From contig NZ_CP013106.1 in assembly GCF_001431725.1 (NCBI RefSeq), positions 992,001 through 1,056,000 on the forward strand: DNA of 64,000 nucleotides. The letters run 5' to 3'. Positions 45,352 to 55,418 of the stretch are shown one piece after another (position 1 is the first letter of the stretch; each line of letters starts with the position of its first letter). This stretch comes from Halomonas huangheensis. Its GTDB lineage: Bacteria > Pseudomonadota > Gammaproteobacteria > Pseudomonadales > Halomonadaceae. A program made the position numbers and the translations under genes. A model generated the notes under the pieces. It saw only the letters and a program-made list of their open reading frames with translations, searched no databases and had not been told where the DNA came from.

Positions 45352-45963
45352 TCATTTCTCCCAGTGGGCAAGATAATGGGCCAACGCCTGGATCTCATCG
45401 TCGGAGATGTCTCGCATGACCTCGATCATGGTGGTATCGGGACCGCCTCGGCTGCGCTCTCGATAAGCTTGCATGGCATGAGTCAGGTAGTCCTCTCGTT
45501 GGTTGGCCAGGCGAGGCATCTGCTCGTGGCCTGAAAAGTCAGAGCGATGGCAACTGGAGCAACGATGCTGCTTGGCCAGGTCTTGCCCCTGGGACATCAG
45601 TTCAGCGTCTGCATCCTCATCCGGTGCCTCCAGCACTTGGTCTTCATAGTAGGCAGCCAAAGCCTGAATCTCTCCATCGGAAAGTCCTCGTGCCATGGGG
45701 GTCATCACCTCACTCTGCCGCAGACGCTCGCGGAAGTAGATCAACTGGTTGGTGATGGCCAGTGCTGGCTGGCCGGCCAGTGAGGGGGTGCCAGGTTGGG
45801 ATGCGTTGCCATCAGGGCCGTGACAGGCACCGCACACCTGCACCTGTTCCTCCAATGGCAGGCCCGCGGCTGGCGACTCCTCGGCAATAGACGGACCAGA
45901 CAGTATCAGGCTGGCCAATGCAGCCAGTAAGCGCCCCGATAGGGCGCTCATGGATGGGGGCAT
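45352..45963 (-). CDS. Dihaem cytochrome c (c4-like)
   Basis: A 203-residue periplasmic protein with a signal peptide (LLAALASLILSGPSIA) and two c-type haem sites, CGACH (Cys44, Cys47, His48) and CSSCH (Cys135, Cys138, His139), each in its own domain of about 80 residues, as in cytochrome c4. MTPMARGLSDGEI and IEVMRDISDDEIQAL hold the likely axial Met residues. It starts four bases after the stop of the PQQ dehydrogenase gene, with GGAG overlapping that stop, so it is the probable electron acceptor of that enzyme. Confidence 0.88.
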   Translation of the reverse strand: MPPSMSALSGRLLAALASLILSGPSIAEESPAAGLPLEEQVQVCGACHGPDGNASQPGTPSLAGQPALAITNQLIYFRERLRQSEVMTPMARGLSDGEIQALAAYYEDQVLEAPDEDADAELMSQGQDLAKQHRCSSCHRSDFSGHEQMPRLANQREDYLTHAMQAYRERSRGGPDTTMIEVMRDISDDEIQALAHYLAHWEK

Positions 45964-45967
45964 GGTT

Positions 45968-47221
45968 TCACTCCACGTAGTCCGGTGTGGCGTAGCTGAC
46001 GCGATAGATGGCGCCGTTCTGCTCATCGGAAACCAGCAGCGCCCCGTCAGCCATCTGCAGCACGTCTACAGGGCGACCGGAAAAGTCGTTTTCGCTGGTA
46101 TCGAGGAAGCCGACCATGAAGGGAGAGAGGCCTGCTCGTTCTCCGTTATCGGAGATCCTGGCGACTTGTACGTCGTAACCAGCGCTGAGCGAACGGTTCC
46201 AGGAGCCGCGACGGGCGATGAAAATAGCGTTCCGGTACTCCTCCGGGAACATCTCTCCGGTATAGAAACGCATGCCCAGCGGAGCGCTGTGCGGATCAAA
46301 GGTGGCAGCGGGCAGGGAGACACCATCGCAGGATGCCGCGTCGCCCAAGGCTGGATCGGTTACACCAACACCGTGGCAGTAGGGAAAGCCGAAGTTCTCG
46401 CCGGTTTCGCTGACCCGGTTGAGCTCGTCGTTCGGTGCATGTTCACCCACCCAGTCCTGGTTGTTGTCGGTGAACCATAGTTCTCCTGTCTCGGGATGGA
46501 AGTCGAAGCCAACGCTGTTGCGGACACCGCGTGCTTCGACTCGCATGTCAGAGCCGTCCGGTTTGAAGCTGTGGATAGTGGCGTGCGTATCTGCGTCGAC
46601 CTCGCAACCGTTGCAGGGTGCGCCCACAGGTATGTAGAGCCGGTCATCTGGCCCGAAGGCGAGAAACTTCCAGCCGTGATGCTCGTCGTCAGGAAGGCCA
46701 AAAGCCTCGGTCAGCTCTTCGGGTTCCGGAACCTCTCCGTTGGCCAGAGAGTCCTCGATGTTGTCGTAACGGAAGATACGGTTGATGGCAGCGACATACA
46801 GGCTGCCATCCTTGAAGGCGACCCCATTGGGCTGGGTCAGTCCCTCGGCGACAGTGACGTGTTCTCGTTTGTCGCCGTTGTCCATAACGGCATAGACCCG
46901 GCCTATACCGCGAGTTCCGACAAAGACAGTTCCGTTGTCACCTATGGCCATCATGCGTGCACCTGGCATGCCGTGGGCCCAGATTTCGGCACTGAAGCCA
47001 TCCGGTAGGCGTAGGTCATCGATGGGGATGTTTTCAGGGGCGGTGACGGTCAGGGGAGTGGCGTGCGGAGCAAGCGGCGACTCGGCTAACTCGGCTGAAC
47101 GCCCTTGGGCCCAGGCTGGCTGCTGTTCTTCGGCACTCGCAGATGCGGTGAAGAAAGGGAGCGTCATCAGGCCAGCGGTGGAAATCGTCAGCGCGAGACG
47201 TGAGAGGGCAATGCGCGACAT
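45968..47221 (-). CDS. PQQ-dependent sugar dehydrogenase (sorbosone dehydrogenase-like)
   Basis: A 417-residue periplasmic beta-propeller. A signal peptide (LTISTAGLMTLPFFTASASA) precedes LPDGFSAEIWAHGMPGARMM, VAEGLTQPNGVAFKDGSLYVA, RGVRNSVGFDFHPETGELWF and GSWNRS, which match the GSDH/L-sorbosone dehydrogenase family that oxidises sugars with PQQ. The substrate is unknown. No PQQ synthesis genes are in the window. It is transcribed with the cytochrome c gene and divergently from lon. Confidence 0.85.
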   Translation of the reverse strand: MSRIALSRLALTISTAGLMTLPFFTASASAEEQQPAWAQGRSAELAESPLAPHATPLTVTAPENIPIDDLRLPDGFSAEIWAHGMPGARMMAIGDNGTVFVGTRGIGRVYAVMDNGDKREHVTVAEGLTQPNGVAFKDGSLYVAAINRIFRYDNIEDSLANGEVPEPEELTEAFGLPDDEHHGWKFLAFGPDDRLYIPVGAPCNGCEVDADTHATIHSFKPDGSDMRVEARGVRNSVGFDFHPETGELWFTDNNQDWVGEHAPNDELNRVSETGENFGFPYCHGVGVTDPALGDAASCDGVSLPAATFDPHSAPLGMRFYTGEMFPEEYRNAIFIARRGSWNRSLSAGYDVQVARISDNGERAGLSPFMVGFLDTSENDFSGRPVDVLQMADGALLVSDEQNGAIYRVSYATPDYVE

Positions 47222-47374
47222 GGAGTAGGCTCCTGTAGTGGTTATTCTTTATTAGCAACTGCCAACGCTTAGCCTAGTAAGGAATCGCCCTTTCATAGAT
47301 AGTTTCTTTCTATCATTGGAACTGCCTCAGCCCTCGGTGGTGGGAGGTCAGCTACGCTTTCAATCTCCGTGAAC

Positions 47375-47394
47375 AATCTGATCTGCATCAGATT
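47375..47394. promoter_or_regulatory. Perfect palindrome in the lon control region
   Basis: AATCTGAT-CTGC-ATCAGATT, 8-bp perfect arms, ends six bases before the heat-shock-like -35 of lon and 154 bp from the divergent dehydrogenase start. A second small inverted repeat GATAG-N7-CTATC lies at 47298-47314. It is a candidate operator with unknown regulator. Confidence 0.45.
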
Positions 47395-47399
47395 CATGA

Positions 47400-47427
47400 C
47401 TTGAACTTGGCCCAGGGTGCCCACATT
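47400..47427 (+). promoter_or_regulatory. Sigma-32-like promoter of lon
   Basis: CTTGAA (47400-47405) and CCCACATT (47420-47427), separated by 14 bases, resemble the heat-shock consensus CTTGAA-N13/15-CCCCATnT. The start codon lies about 48 bases further on. Lon is a classical RpoH target, which supports the call. Confidence 0.5.
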
Positions 47428-47475
47428 CCTGTAATCAGACAGGGCGTGTTGCCCATACATCTGGATGAGGTACGC

Positions 47476-49914
47476 ATGAGCGATGATCGTGATCCGCAAC
47501 AGGATGACCTGGATTGGGTCGGTATGAATGGCGAGCATGATGCCGATGCGGATGAGCAGGACGAAGATAGCCGTATTCAGGCCGTGATTCCTGCCAGTGC
47601 CATACTGCCGGAACGGCTATATCTACTGCCGATTCATAATCGTCCTTTCTTCCCTGCCCAGGTTCAACCGCTGGTCATCAACCGCGAGCGCTGGGAAAAA
47701 ACCATCGAGCGTGTCAGCGATACTCCCCATCACACCGTAGGCCTGGCTTTCGTCGGTGAAGCCGGTGTTGATGAACTGGGCTGGCAGGATTTCCCCGAGA
47801 TCGGTACCGCAGTCAAGATGCACAAACTGCAGGGAGATGAGCAGCAGATCCAGTTCATCTCACAGGGAGTAAAGCGTTTCCGTATCCAGCGCTGGTTGTC
47901 GAAAACACCGCCATTCCTGGTGGAGGTCAGTTATCCGAAGGAACCGGTGGATGCGGAGGACGATGAGACCCGTGCCTATGCCATGGCGATGATCAATGGC
48001 ATCAAGGAACTGCTGCCGATCAACCCTCTCTACGGAGAGGAGCTCAAGCAGTATCTCAATCGCTTCAGTCCCCACGAACCCGGCCCACTGACTGACTTTG
48101 CCGCCTCCATTACTTCGGCCCAGGGGCAGGAACTGCAGGGTGTGCTCGATACTCTGGCGGTAATGCCACGTATGCAGAAGGTCCTGCCGCTGCTGCGTAA
48201 GGAAATTGACGTCGCACAGTTGCAGAGCGAGATCAGCGAACAGGTCAATGCGCAGATGCAACAGCATCAGCGCGAGTTCTTCCTGCGCGAGCAGCTCAAG
48301 GTCATTCAGCGTGAACTCGGCATCTCCAAGGACGATCGCGAGAACGATGTTGATACCTTCCGTGATCGGCTGGAAAACAAGGTGGTGCCTGAGCGGGTCA
48401 TGGAGCGGATCAATGATGAGCTCGACAAGCTCTCGGTGCTCGAGACGGGTTCACCGGAGTACGGCACCACGCGTAATTATCTTGATTGGCTGACCAGCAT
48501 GCCCTGGGGGCAGACCAGTGACGACCAGTTGGATCTGCCGCACGCACGCAAGGTGCTGGATCGCGACCATGATGGTCTCGATGACGTAAAGGAACGCATC
48601 GTAGAGTTTCTCGCCGAAGGCACCTTCAAGGGTGATGTTGGCGGTTCCATTGTTCTGCTGGTCGGTCCTCCCGGCGTCGGCAAGACCTCCATCGGTCGCT
48701 CCATCGCGGAGGCTCTGGGACGCGAATTCTATCGTTTCTCGGTAGGGGGGATGCGTGACGAAGCCGAGATCAAGGGCCATCGTCGCACCTATGTCGGCGC
48801 CATGCCGGGCAAACTGGTTCAGGCGCTCAAGGAGGTGGACGTCGAGAACCCTGTGATCATGCTTGATGAGATCGACAAGATGGGCCAGTCGTTTCAAGGC
48901 GACCCGGCTTCGGCACTGCTCGAGGTGCTCGACCCGGAGCAGAATGTTGATTTCCTCGATCACTATCTGGACGTGCGTCTTGATTTGTCCAAGGTGCTGT
49001 TCGTATGTACGGCCAATACCCTGGATTCGATTCCGCCGGCCTTGCTCGACCGCATGGAGCAGATTCGTCTGTCGGGCTATATCGCCGAGGAGAAGTTGGC
49101 GATTGCCAAAAATCATCTGTGGCCACGTTTGCTCAAGCGCGACAACATTCCCAGGAAGCGTATCAATCTCACCGATGCGGCACTGCGCCAGGTGATCGAG
49201 GGCTACGCCCGCGAAGCGGGGGTGCGTCAGCTCGAAAAGCTGTTGCATCGCGTGGTGCGCAAGGCGGCGGTCAAGTTATTGGAGAGCGATCAGGCGTCGG
49301 TCAAGGTCTCGGTGAAGAACCTTGAGGAGTTCCTGGGGGCACCGATCTTCCGCAAGGAAAAGGTCATGAAGGGCTCCGGAGTTGTCACCGGCCTGGCCTG
49401 GACGTCGATGGGCGGGGCCACGCTATCGATTGAGGCCGGACGTGTGCATGCACTGGATCGAGGCTTCAAGCTGACGGGCCAATTGGGCGATGTGATGAAG
49501 GAATCGGCCAATATCGCCTACAGCTTTGTGCAAGGGCATATGGCGGAGTACGGTGCTGACCCTGACTACTTCGACAGTGCTTTCGTACATCTTCATGTCC
49601 CTGAAGGCGCTACGCCCAAGGATGGTCCCTCGGCGGGGGTAACCATGACCACAGCGCTGCTGTCGCTGGCACGCAACCAGCCAATCGAGCGTAACCTGGC
49701 GATGACCGGTGAGTTGACGCTGACGGGCCATGTGCTGCCGGTGGGAGGAATCCGCGAGAAGGTGATTGCCGCTCGCCGCAGCGATATCTTCGAAGTCATT
49801 CTGCCCGAGGCCAACCGTCGCGATTACGCGGAACTGCCCGACTATCTCAAGGAAGGCATGAGCGTGCACTTTGCCTCGAAGTATCGTGATGTGGCAAAGG
49901 TCGTATTTGGCTAG
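47476..49914 (+). CDS. lon: ATP-dependent protease Lon
   Basis: An 812-residue cytosolic protease. An acidic N-terminal extension of about 35 residues (HDADADEQDEDS) precedes the Lon N-domain (LYLLPIHNRPFFPAQVQPL). The AAA module has GPPGVGKTS (Lys403) and MLDEIDKM; the C-terminal protease domain has the dyad Ser719 (PKDGPSAGVTM) and Lys762 (REKVIAA), 43 residues apart as in E. coli. IHNRPFFP instead of LRDVVVFP suggests the second gammaproteobacterial Lon type (AsrA-like) may be a closer match than housekeeping Lon. GAGG precedes the ATG; upstream in-frame TTG at 47401 lies inside the promoter. Confidence 0.93.
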   Translation: MSDDRDPQQDDLDWVGMNGEHDADADEQDEDSRIQAVIPASAILPERLYLLPIHNRPFFPAQVQPLVINRERWEKTIERVSDTPHHTVGLAFVGEAGVDELGWQDFPEIGTAVKMHKLQGDEQQIQFISQGVKRFRIQRWLSKTPPFLVEVSYPKEPVDAEDDETRAYAMAMINGIKELLPINPLYGEELKQYLNRFSPHEPGPLTDFAASITSAQGQELQGVLDTLAVMPRMQKVLPLLRKEIDVAQLQSEISEQVNAQMQQHQREFFLREQLKVIQRELGISKDDRENDVDTFRDRLENKVVPERVMERINDELDKLSVLETGSPEYGTTRNYLDWLTSMPWGQTSDDQLDLPHARKVLDRDHDGLDDVKERIVEFLAEGTFKGDVGGSIVLLVGPPGVGKTSIGRSIAEALGREFYRFSVGGMRDEAEIKGHRRTYVGAMPGKLVQALKEVDVENPVIMLDEIDKMGQSFQGDPASALLEVLDPEQNVDFLDHYLDVRLDLSKVLFVCTANTLDSIPPALLDRMEQIRLSGYIAEEKLAIAKNHLWPRLLKRDNIPRKRINLTDAALRQVIEGYAREAGVRQLEKLLHRVVRKAAVKLLESDQASVKVSVKNLEEFLGAPIFRKEKVMKGSGVVTGLAWTSMGGATLSIEAGRVHALDRGFKLTGQLGDVMKESANIAYSFVQGHMAEYGADPDYFDSAFVHLHVPEGATPKDGPSAGVTMTTALLSLARNQPIERNLAMTGELTLTGHVLPVGGIREKVIAARRSDIFEVILPEANRRDYAELPDYLKEGMSVHFASKYRDVAKVVFG

Positions 49915-49975
49915 CGTGGCTCGCTGCTGAGGTTTTCCGTTAAGCTGGTGGGCATTGTTTCTGGAGCCCACTGTG

Positions 49976-51019
49976 ATGAACTTCACTTCCACCAGGGCCC
50001 GGATGGCGTATACGCTTCCGGGCCTTTGTCTGTCTCTGTCGATGACGGGGTTTGCAGCGCCTGCGTTGGCGGATGATAGCGAGCGCCCGACGCTGACGGT
50101 TTACACCTATGAGTCCTTCGTCGCCGAGTGGGGCCCTGGCCCTGGTGTGGAAAAGGCCTTCGAAGCTCAGTGCAACTGTGATCTGAACTTCGTGTCGCTG
50201 GGCGGGGGTGTCGATATCCTTCAGCGGCTGCGTCTTGAAGGCGACTCCAGCGCCGCGGATGTAGTGCTCGGGCTCGATATGAACCTGATCGATGAAGCAC
50301 GTCGCCTTGAGCTGCTGGCTCCGCATGGCGCCGACCTGTCGACGTTGCAGCTGCCCATCGAGTGGCATGACGACACCTTCCTGCCTTATGACTGGGGGCG
50401 CTTCGCCTTCATCTACGACAGTGAGATACTGCCCGACCCACCGACCAGCTTCGAGGAATTGCTCGATGCGCCTGATGATCTCAAGGTCATCATCAGCGAC
50501 CCACGCACCAGTGTGCCGGGGCTTGGGCTGTTGCTGTGGATCAAACACATCTACGGTGATCAGGCCGATGAGGCGTGGCAGCGGCTTTCACCGCATATCC
50601 TCACCGTAGCCAGTGGCTGGAGTCAGGCCTATTTCTCGCTGTTCATGAATGGCGAGGCGCCAATGGTATTGTCCTACAGCACCTCGCCCGCCTATCACAT
50701 GGCAGTGGACAACACCGACCGCTATCAGGCTGCGGAATTCAGCGAAGGTCACTATCTACAGATCGAAACTGCCGCAATGCTGGCGGGCTCGGAGCACCCG
50801 GGACTGGCACGCCAGTTCATGGACTTTATCCTCAGTGAGGACTTCCAGCGTGAAATTCCGCTGGGCAATGTGATGTATCCGGCAGTGGATCTCGGCGCTG
50901 AGTTACCGGAGGTATTCGAGCGTCTGATAGAGCCGGACAGTTTTACCTTTACGCCGGAAGAAGTCAGTGCCAATCGGCAAGGCTGGATTCGTGAATGGCT
51001 CAATGCAACCACTCGTTGA
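49976..51019 (+). CDS. thiB: Thiamine ABC transporter substrate-binding protein
   Basis: A 347-residue periplasmic protein with a signal peptide ending APALA. LTVYTYESFVAEWGPGPGVEKAFE is characteristic of ThiB, as are VLGLDMNLI, PYDWGRFAFIYD and VLSYSTSPAYH. It captures thiamine for ThiPQ. The ATG at 49976 has GGAG upstream; a 6-bp inverted repeat GTGGGC/GCCCAC (49948-49971) overlaps that site. No TPP riboswitch fits in the 61-bp spacer after lon. It overlaps thiP by 17 bp. Confidence 0.93.
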   Translation: MNFTSTRARMAYTLPGLCLSLSMTGFAAPALADDSERPTLTVYTYESFVAEWGPGPGVEKAFEAQCNCDLNFVSLGGGVDILQRLRLEGDSSAADVVLGLDMNLIDEARRLELLAPHGADLSTLQLPIEWHDDTFLPYDWGRFAFIYDSEILPDPPTSFEELLDAPDDLKVIISDPRTSVPGLGLLLWIKHIYGDQADEAWQRLSPHILTVASGWSQAYFSLFMNGEAPMVLSYSTSPAYHMAVDNTDRYQAAEFSEGHYLQIETAAMLAGSEHPGLARQFMDFILSEDFQREIPLGNVMYPAVDLGAELPEVFERLIEPDSFTFTPEEVSANRQGWIREWLNATTR

Positions 51020-52727
51020 CGTCCGGCAATCCTCTGTCGCTCCCCGGCACCCCTGCTGGTGGCGGCGTGCGGAAGCCAATCGACTGATACTGCCGGCAGC
51101 CTTGCTGGCAGTATTGCTCGTTGCGACGGTAGGCTTGGGTAGCCTCGGTGCCCTGCTGTGGCAGGCGCCGGATATGGATATATCACGCCTGTGGCGTGAG
51201 CCATGGCTGGCTGCCATTCTGCGTTTCAGTCTACTGCAGGCCACTCTGTCAACGCTGTTGTCGCTGGGCGGTGGTGTGCTGGTGGCTGTGGTACTGGCGC
51301 GGCGACCAGTGTTTCCCGGGCGCGCGCTGTTGTTGCGGGTCATGGAAATGTCGCTGGTGATCCCGGCGCTGCTGGCGTTGTTCGGCCTCGTGGCGGTGCA
51401 TGGCCGTCAGGGCTGGCTGGGGTCATTGCTGGAGTCGCTGCCCTTCGCGCCGAGCACTTCGCCGGATTATCTCTATGGCCTGTCGGGCATCGTGCTGGCG
51501 CATGTGTTCTTCAACCTGCCGTTGAGCGGCCGTGTCATGCTCCAGGCGCTGGAGCAGGCGCCCAGTGCTCACTGGCGACTGGTGGCTCAGTTCGGGCTCT
51601 CGCGAACCGCCATCTGGCGCACGCTGGAATGGCCACAGATCCGTCAATTGTTGCCGCGTCTGGCGGCGCTGGTCTTTACCCTGTGCTTTACCAGTTTTGC
51701 CATCGTCATGACTCTCGGCGGAGGGCCTGGCAGTAGCACCCTGGAGGTCGCGCTCTATCAGGCATTGAAGTACGACTACGACCTGGCGTTGGCGGCGTTG
51801 CTGGCGATGACGCAATTGCTGGTCTGTCTCTCGCTGTGGGCAGTAGCGCTGCGTGTAGGTGGCAATGCTGCGTTGATCGCTGCGGAAGGGCATGTCACCG
51901 GGCCGATGCAGCGGCGCGATGCTCATGGCTGGCGGCGCCTGGGCGATACTGCGGTACTGCTTGGCCTGGCGCTGCTCCTGCTACCTCCACTGGTCGCTAT
52001 TGTGGTGGCGGGGGTGGGTGGCATGCCGGATCTACTCAGCGACGTCGGAATATGGGCCGCCGCATTGCGCAGTCTGGTCATGGCCAGCAGTGCAGGACTG
52101 GGAGCTGTGGTGGTGGCGCTGTTGCTGCTGGCCGGTAGCGGTGACCTACGCCACAGGGGGCGCGGGACCATGGCGTCGATGATCGAAGGCAGTGGACAGC
52201 TGATCCTGATATTGCCGGCGCTGGTGCTGGGTACAGGACTGTTCATGCTGTTGCGACCGGGACTTGGCAGCGACCTGCAGGGCTACGCCCTGGTGGTGCT
52301 GGTCAACGCCCTGATGGCTTTACCCTTTGCGATGCAGGTCCTGCGTTCGGCTGTTACTGGGCTTGATGGAACCCAGCGCCGCGTGGCCGACCAATTGGCC
52401 GTACATGGCTGGTCGCGCCTGCGCTGGTTGATCTGGCCGCGCCTGCGGCGTCCTTTGGCGTTGGCATTGGCCTATGGCATGACGTTGTCGCTGGGGGATT
52501 TCAGTGTGATTGCACTATTTGGTTCGCCCTCGGCACCGACCCTGCCGATGTTGCTCTATCAGCAGTTGGGAGGCTACCGCTGGCAGAGTGCCGCGGCCAC
52601 CGCGTTATTGCTGTTGGTTCTGGTGGTGATGGTGTTCGCCATACTTTCTGGTTTGACGCGCAAGTTGCCACGTTATGCCTGGCGGCATGGCTCATCGGGC
52701 ACCGATATATCGAGGACTGCATGCTGA
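51003..52727 (+). CDS. thiP: Thiamine ABC transporter permease
   Basis: A 574-residue permease with about twelve membrane helices in two homologous halves. The cytoplasmic coupling loops EQAPSAHWRLVAQFGLSR and DQLAVHGWSRLRWLIWPRL are EAA-type motifs, one per half, as in ThiP and the ferric permeases. It lies between thiB and thiQ with overlaps on both sides (17 bp and 7 bp). Confidence 0.93.
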   Translation: MQPLVDVRQSSVAPRHPCWWRRAEANRLILPAALLAVLLVATVGLGSLGALLWQAPDMDISRLWREPWLAAILRFSLLQATLSTLLSLGGGVLVAVVLARRPVFPGRALLLRVMEMSLVIPALLALFGLVAVHGRQGWLGSLLESLPFAPSTSPDYLYGLSGIVLAHVFFNLPLSGRVMLQALEQAPSAHWRLVAQFGLSRTAIWRTLEWPQIRQLLPRLAALVFTLCFTSFAIVMTLGGGPGSSTLEVALYQALKYDYDLALAALLAMTQLLVCLSLWAVALRVGGNAALIAAEGHVTGPMQRRDAHGWRRLGDTAVLLGLALLLLPPLVAIVVAGVGGMPDLLSDVGIWAAALRSLVMASSAGLGAVVVALLLLAGSGDLRHRGRGTMASMIEGSGQLILILPALVLGTGLFMLLRPGLGSDLQGYALVVLVNALMALPFAMQVLRSAVTGLDGTQRRVADQLAVHGWSRLRWLIWPRLRRPLALALAYGMTLSLGDFSVIALFGSPSAPTLPMLLYQQLGGYRWQSAAATALLLLVLVVMVFAILSGLTRKLPRYAWRHGSSGTDISRTAC

Positions 52728-53386
52728 TCGCTGAAGCATTGAGCTTTCATTATTCACAGGCTGAACCCGGACAGACGCTGGACTTCCGTTTTGACCTGCG
52801 CCTGGCGCCGGGGCAGTGTGTCGCCGTAGATGGGCCTTCCGGCGCGGGAAAGAGCACGCTGCTCAATCTGATTGCCGGTTTCCTCAAGCCCGCATCCGGG
52901 CAGTTGCGCTGGCTGGACGAGGACCTGCTCGCTCTGCATCCTTGGCGCCGTGGGGTAACCACGCTGTTTCAGGATCACAACCTGTTCGATCATCTGCCGG
53001 TGTGGGCCAATATCGGCCTCGGGCTGGCGCCGGATCTGCGTTTGAATGCTGGCCAACGCCAGCGCATAACCGAAGGGCTGGAGCAGGTCGGAATGGCGGA
53101 AATGGCATCACGCCTGCCCAGCGAACTGTCCGGTGGTCAGCGTCAGCGAGTGGCGCTGGTGCGTGCATTGCTGCGTGATACGCGGCTATTGCTGCTTGAT
53201 GAACCCTTTACCGGCCTCGATCGTGCCAATCGCGAGACACTCTGGGTTCAGGTAGAGCGCCTCAAGCACAGCGGAGTCGCCGTACTGCTGGTCAGTCACG
53301 ACGCCGAGGACGTTCAGGCGTTGGCAGATTATCGCCTGCGTCTGGTTGAGGGGCGGTTGATAGTAGCCAGTCCCGCGCCTGCATGA
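52721..53386 (+). CDS. thiQ: Thiamine ABC transporter ATP-binding protein
   Basis: A 221-residue ATPase with Walker [12 protein letters not shown]-loop [18 protein letters not shown], signature [15 protein letters not shown] and Walker [13 protein letters not shown]. The small size (no regulatory tail) fits ThiQ. thiBPQ import thiamine, complementing the salvage enzyme ThiL encoded at 36451. Confidence 0.93.
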   Translation: MLIAEALSFHYSQAEPGQTLDFRFDLRLAPGQCVAVDGPSGAGKSTLLNLIAGFLKPASGQLRWLDEDLLALHPWRRGVTTLFQDHNLFDHLPVWANIGLGLAPDLRLNAGQRQRITEGLEQVGMAEMASRLPSELSGGQRQRVALVRALLRDTRLLLLDEPFTGLDRANRETLWVQVERLKHSGVAVLLVSHDAEDVQALADYRLRLVEGRLIVASPAPA

Positions 53387-53483
53387 CAGAATCGATAGTC
53401 TGGACACGCGACACCGCCCGGGCCGCGAATTACCTTCGCAGAACAAGGCCACGGGTGGACACAGAATGATGAGGACCCTCCCA

Positions 53484-55328
53484 ATGCCTGAGTATCGCTC
53501 CCGTACAACGACCGCAGGTCGCAATATGGCTGGTGCCCGTGCCCTCTGGCGCGCCACTGGCATGAAAGATGACGACTTCCATAAACCGATCATCGCCGTA
53601 TCGAATTCATTTACCCAGTTCGTGCCCGGCCATGTGCATCTCAAGGATATGGGCCAGTTGGTGGCTCGCGAGATCGAAAAGGCCGGGGGAGTAGCCAAGG
53701 AATTCAATACCATCGCCGTGGATGATGGTATCGCCATGGGTCACGACGGCATGCTGTATTCGCTGCCGAGCCGTGATCTGATTGCCGATAGCGTCGAATA
53801 CATGGTCAATGCCCACTGCGCCGATGCGTTGGTGTGTATTTCCAACTGCGACAAGATCACTCCCGGAATGCTGATGGCTGCCATGCGCCTCAACGTCCCG
53901 GTGATCTTTGTTTCCGGTGGCCCGATGGAGGCCGGCAAGACCAAGTTGCTCGATCATGGTCTGGACCTGGTGGATGCCATGGTCATGGCGGCTGATGACA
54001 GTGTCGACGAGGAATTGCTCAACGAAGTCGAGCGCAGCGCCTGCCCGACCTGCGGTAGTTGCTCCGGCATGTTCACCGCCAATTCGATGAACTGTCTGAC
54101 CGAAGCGCTGGGTCTGGCACTGCCGGGCAACGGCACCGTAGTCGCCACTCACTCCGACCGCAGACGTCTATTCGAGAATGCGGGGGAGCGAATCGTCGAA
54201 CTGGCCAAGCGCTACTACGAAGGTAACGAAGAGCATCTGTTGCCGCGTGCCATCGCCTCCAAAGCGGCATTCCGCAATGCCATGACCCTCGACATCGCCA
54301 TGGGCGGCTCGACCAATACCATCCTGCACCTGTTGGCCGCCGCTCAGGAAGCGGGTGTCGACTTCACCATGCAGGATATCGACCGCCTCAGCCGTGAAGT
54401 ACCGCAGTTGTGCAAGGTGGCGCCCAACACCCAGAAATACCATATCGAGGATGTGCATCGTGCCGGTGGCATCATGGCGATTCTCGGTGAGTTGGATCGG
54501 GCCGGTGTGCTGGATGCCAGCGTACCCACTGTATATGGCGATACGCTCAAGGCTGCGCTGGACGAGTGGGACATCATGCGTAATCCGAGCCAGGAAGTGG
54601 TCAGCTTCTACAAGGCTGGCCCCGGTGGCGTACCCACTCAGGTCGCTTTTTCGCAGAGTGCTCGCTGGCCGAGCCTCGACGGTGACCGAGCGACCGGCTG
54701 TATTCGTGACTACGAACATGCCTTCTCGCGCGAGGGTGGCCTGGCGGTATTGACAGGCAACATTGCCGAGAATGGCTGCGTGGTGAAGAGTGCCGGTGTT
54801 GATGAAAGCATTCTGGTCTTCGAGGGACCCGCGCATGTCGTCGAATCCCAGGATCAGGCCGTCGAACATATTCTTGAAGGTCAGGTGAAGGAAGGCGACG
54901 TAGTGGTGATTCGCTACGAAGGGCCGCGTGGAGGCCCGGGGATGCAGGAAATGCTGTACCCGACCTCGTACCTGAAGTCCAAAGGGCTGGGCAAGGCCTG
55001 TGCGCTGCTGACCGATGGGCGCTTCTCCGGCGGAACCTCAGGTCTGTCGATTGGCCACGTTTCACCGGAAGCGGCTGCTGGTGGTGCCATTGGTCTGGTG
55101 GAAAATGGCGACCGGATTCGCATCGATATCCCCAACCGCACCATCAATGTGCTGTTGGACGAAGTGGAATTGTCGGCGCGTCGCGACCGTCAGGAAGCGC
55201 GCGGCAGTGATGCATGGAAGCCCAGCATCCAGCGAGATCGCAAGGTATCGGCTGCGCTCAAGGCTTATGCACTGTTGGCGACCTCGGCTGACAGAGGCGC
55301 TGTCCGAGATCTGGATAAGCTCGACTGA
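53484..55328 (+). CDS. ilvD: Dihydroxy-acid dehydratase
   Basis: IlvD makes 2-oxo acids for valine and isoleucine synthesis with an iron-sulfur cluster. The 614 residues align closely with E. coli IlvD from [20 protein letters not shown] onward, including [12 protein letters not shown] and [20 protein letters not shown], which carry the cluster cysteines, and [20 protein letters not shown]. The ATG at 53484 is chosen to match that start; an ATG at 53466 is also in frame. GAGG lies about ten bases upstream. Confidence 0.96.
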   Translation: MPEYRSRTTTAGRNMAGARALWRATGMKDDDFHKPIIAVSNSFTQFVPGHVHLKDMGQLVAREIEKAGGVAKEFNTIAVDDGIAMGHDGMLYSLPSRDLIADSVEYMVNAHCADALVCISNCDKITPGMLMAAMRLNVPVIFVSGGPMEAGKTKLLDHGLDLVDAMVMAADDSVDEELLNEVERSACPTCGSCSGMFTANSMNCLTEALGLALPGNGTVVATHSDRRRLFENAGERIVELAKRYYEGNEEHLLPRAIASKAAFRNAMTLDIAMGGSTNTILHLLAAAQEAGVDFTMQDIDRLSREVPQLCKVAPNTQKYHIEDVHRAGGIMAILGELDRAGVLDASVPTVYGDTLKAALDEWDIMRNPSQEVVSFYKAGPGGVPTQVAFSQSARWPSLDGDRATGCIRDYEHAFSREGGLAVLTGNIAENGCVVKSAGVDESILVFEGPAHVVESQDQAVEHILEGQVKEGDVVVIRYEGPRGGPGMQEMLYPTSYLKSKGLGKACALLTDGRFSGGTSGLSIGHVSPEAAAGGAIGLVENGDRIRIDIPNRTINVLLDEVELSARRDRQEARGSDAWKPSIQRDRKVSAALKAYALLATSADRGAVRDLDKLD

Positions 55329-55355
55329 CTGGTTCATCCTGGATACCTTAGGTGC

Positions 55356-55384
55356 CCCCGAGTTGGCCTCCAGCCAACTCGGGG
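55356..55384 (+). terminator. Terminator after ilvD
   Basis: CCCCGAGTTGGC and GCCAACTCGGGG form a perfect 12-bp stem with loop CTCCA, 27 bases past the ilvD stop. The tail TCATTGAT is T-poor. Confidence 0.65.
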
Positions 55385-55418
55385 TCATTGATACAGAGAG
55401 AAGGTAGATGGATTCTTT

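Noticed and set aside
49915..49975. Possible TPP riboswitch before thiBPQ
   Set aside because: The spacer is only 61 bp and has no CTGAGA or the other conserved THI-box parts; only a 6-bp inverted repeat over the ribosome-binding site is present.
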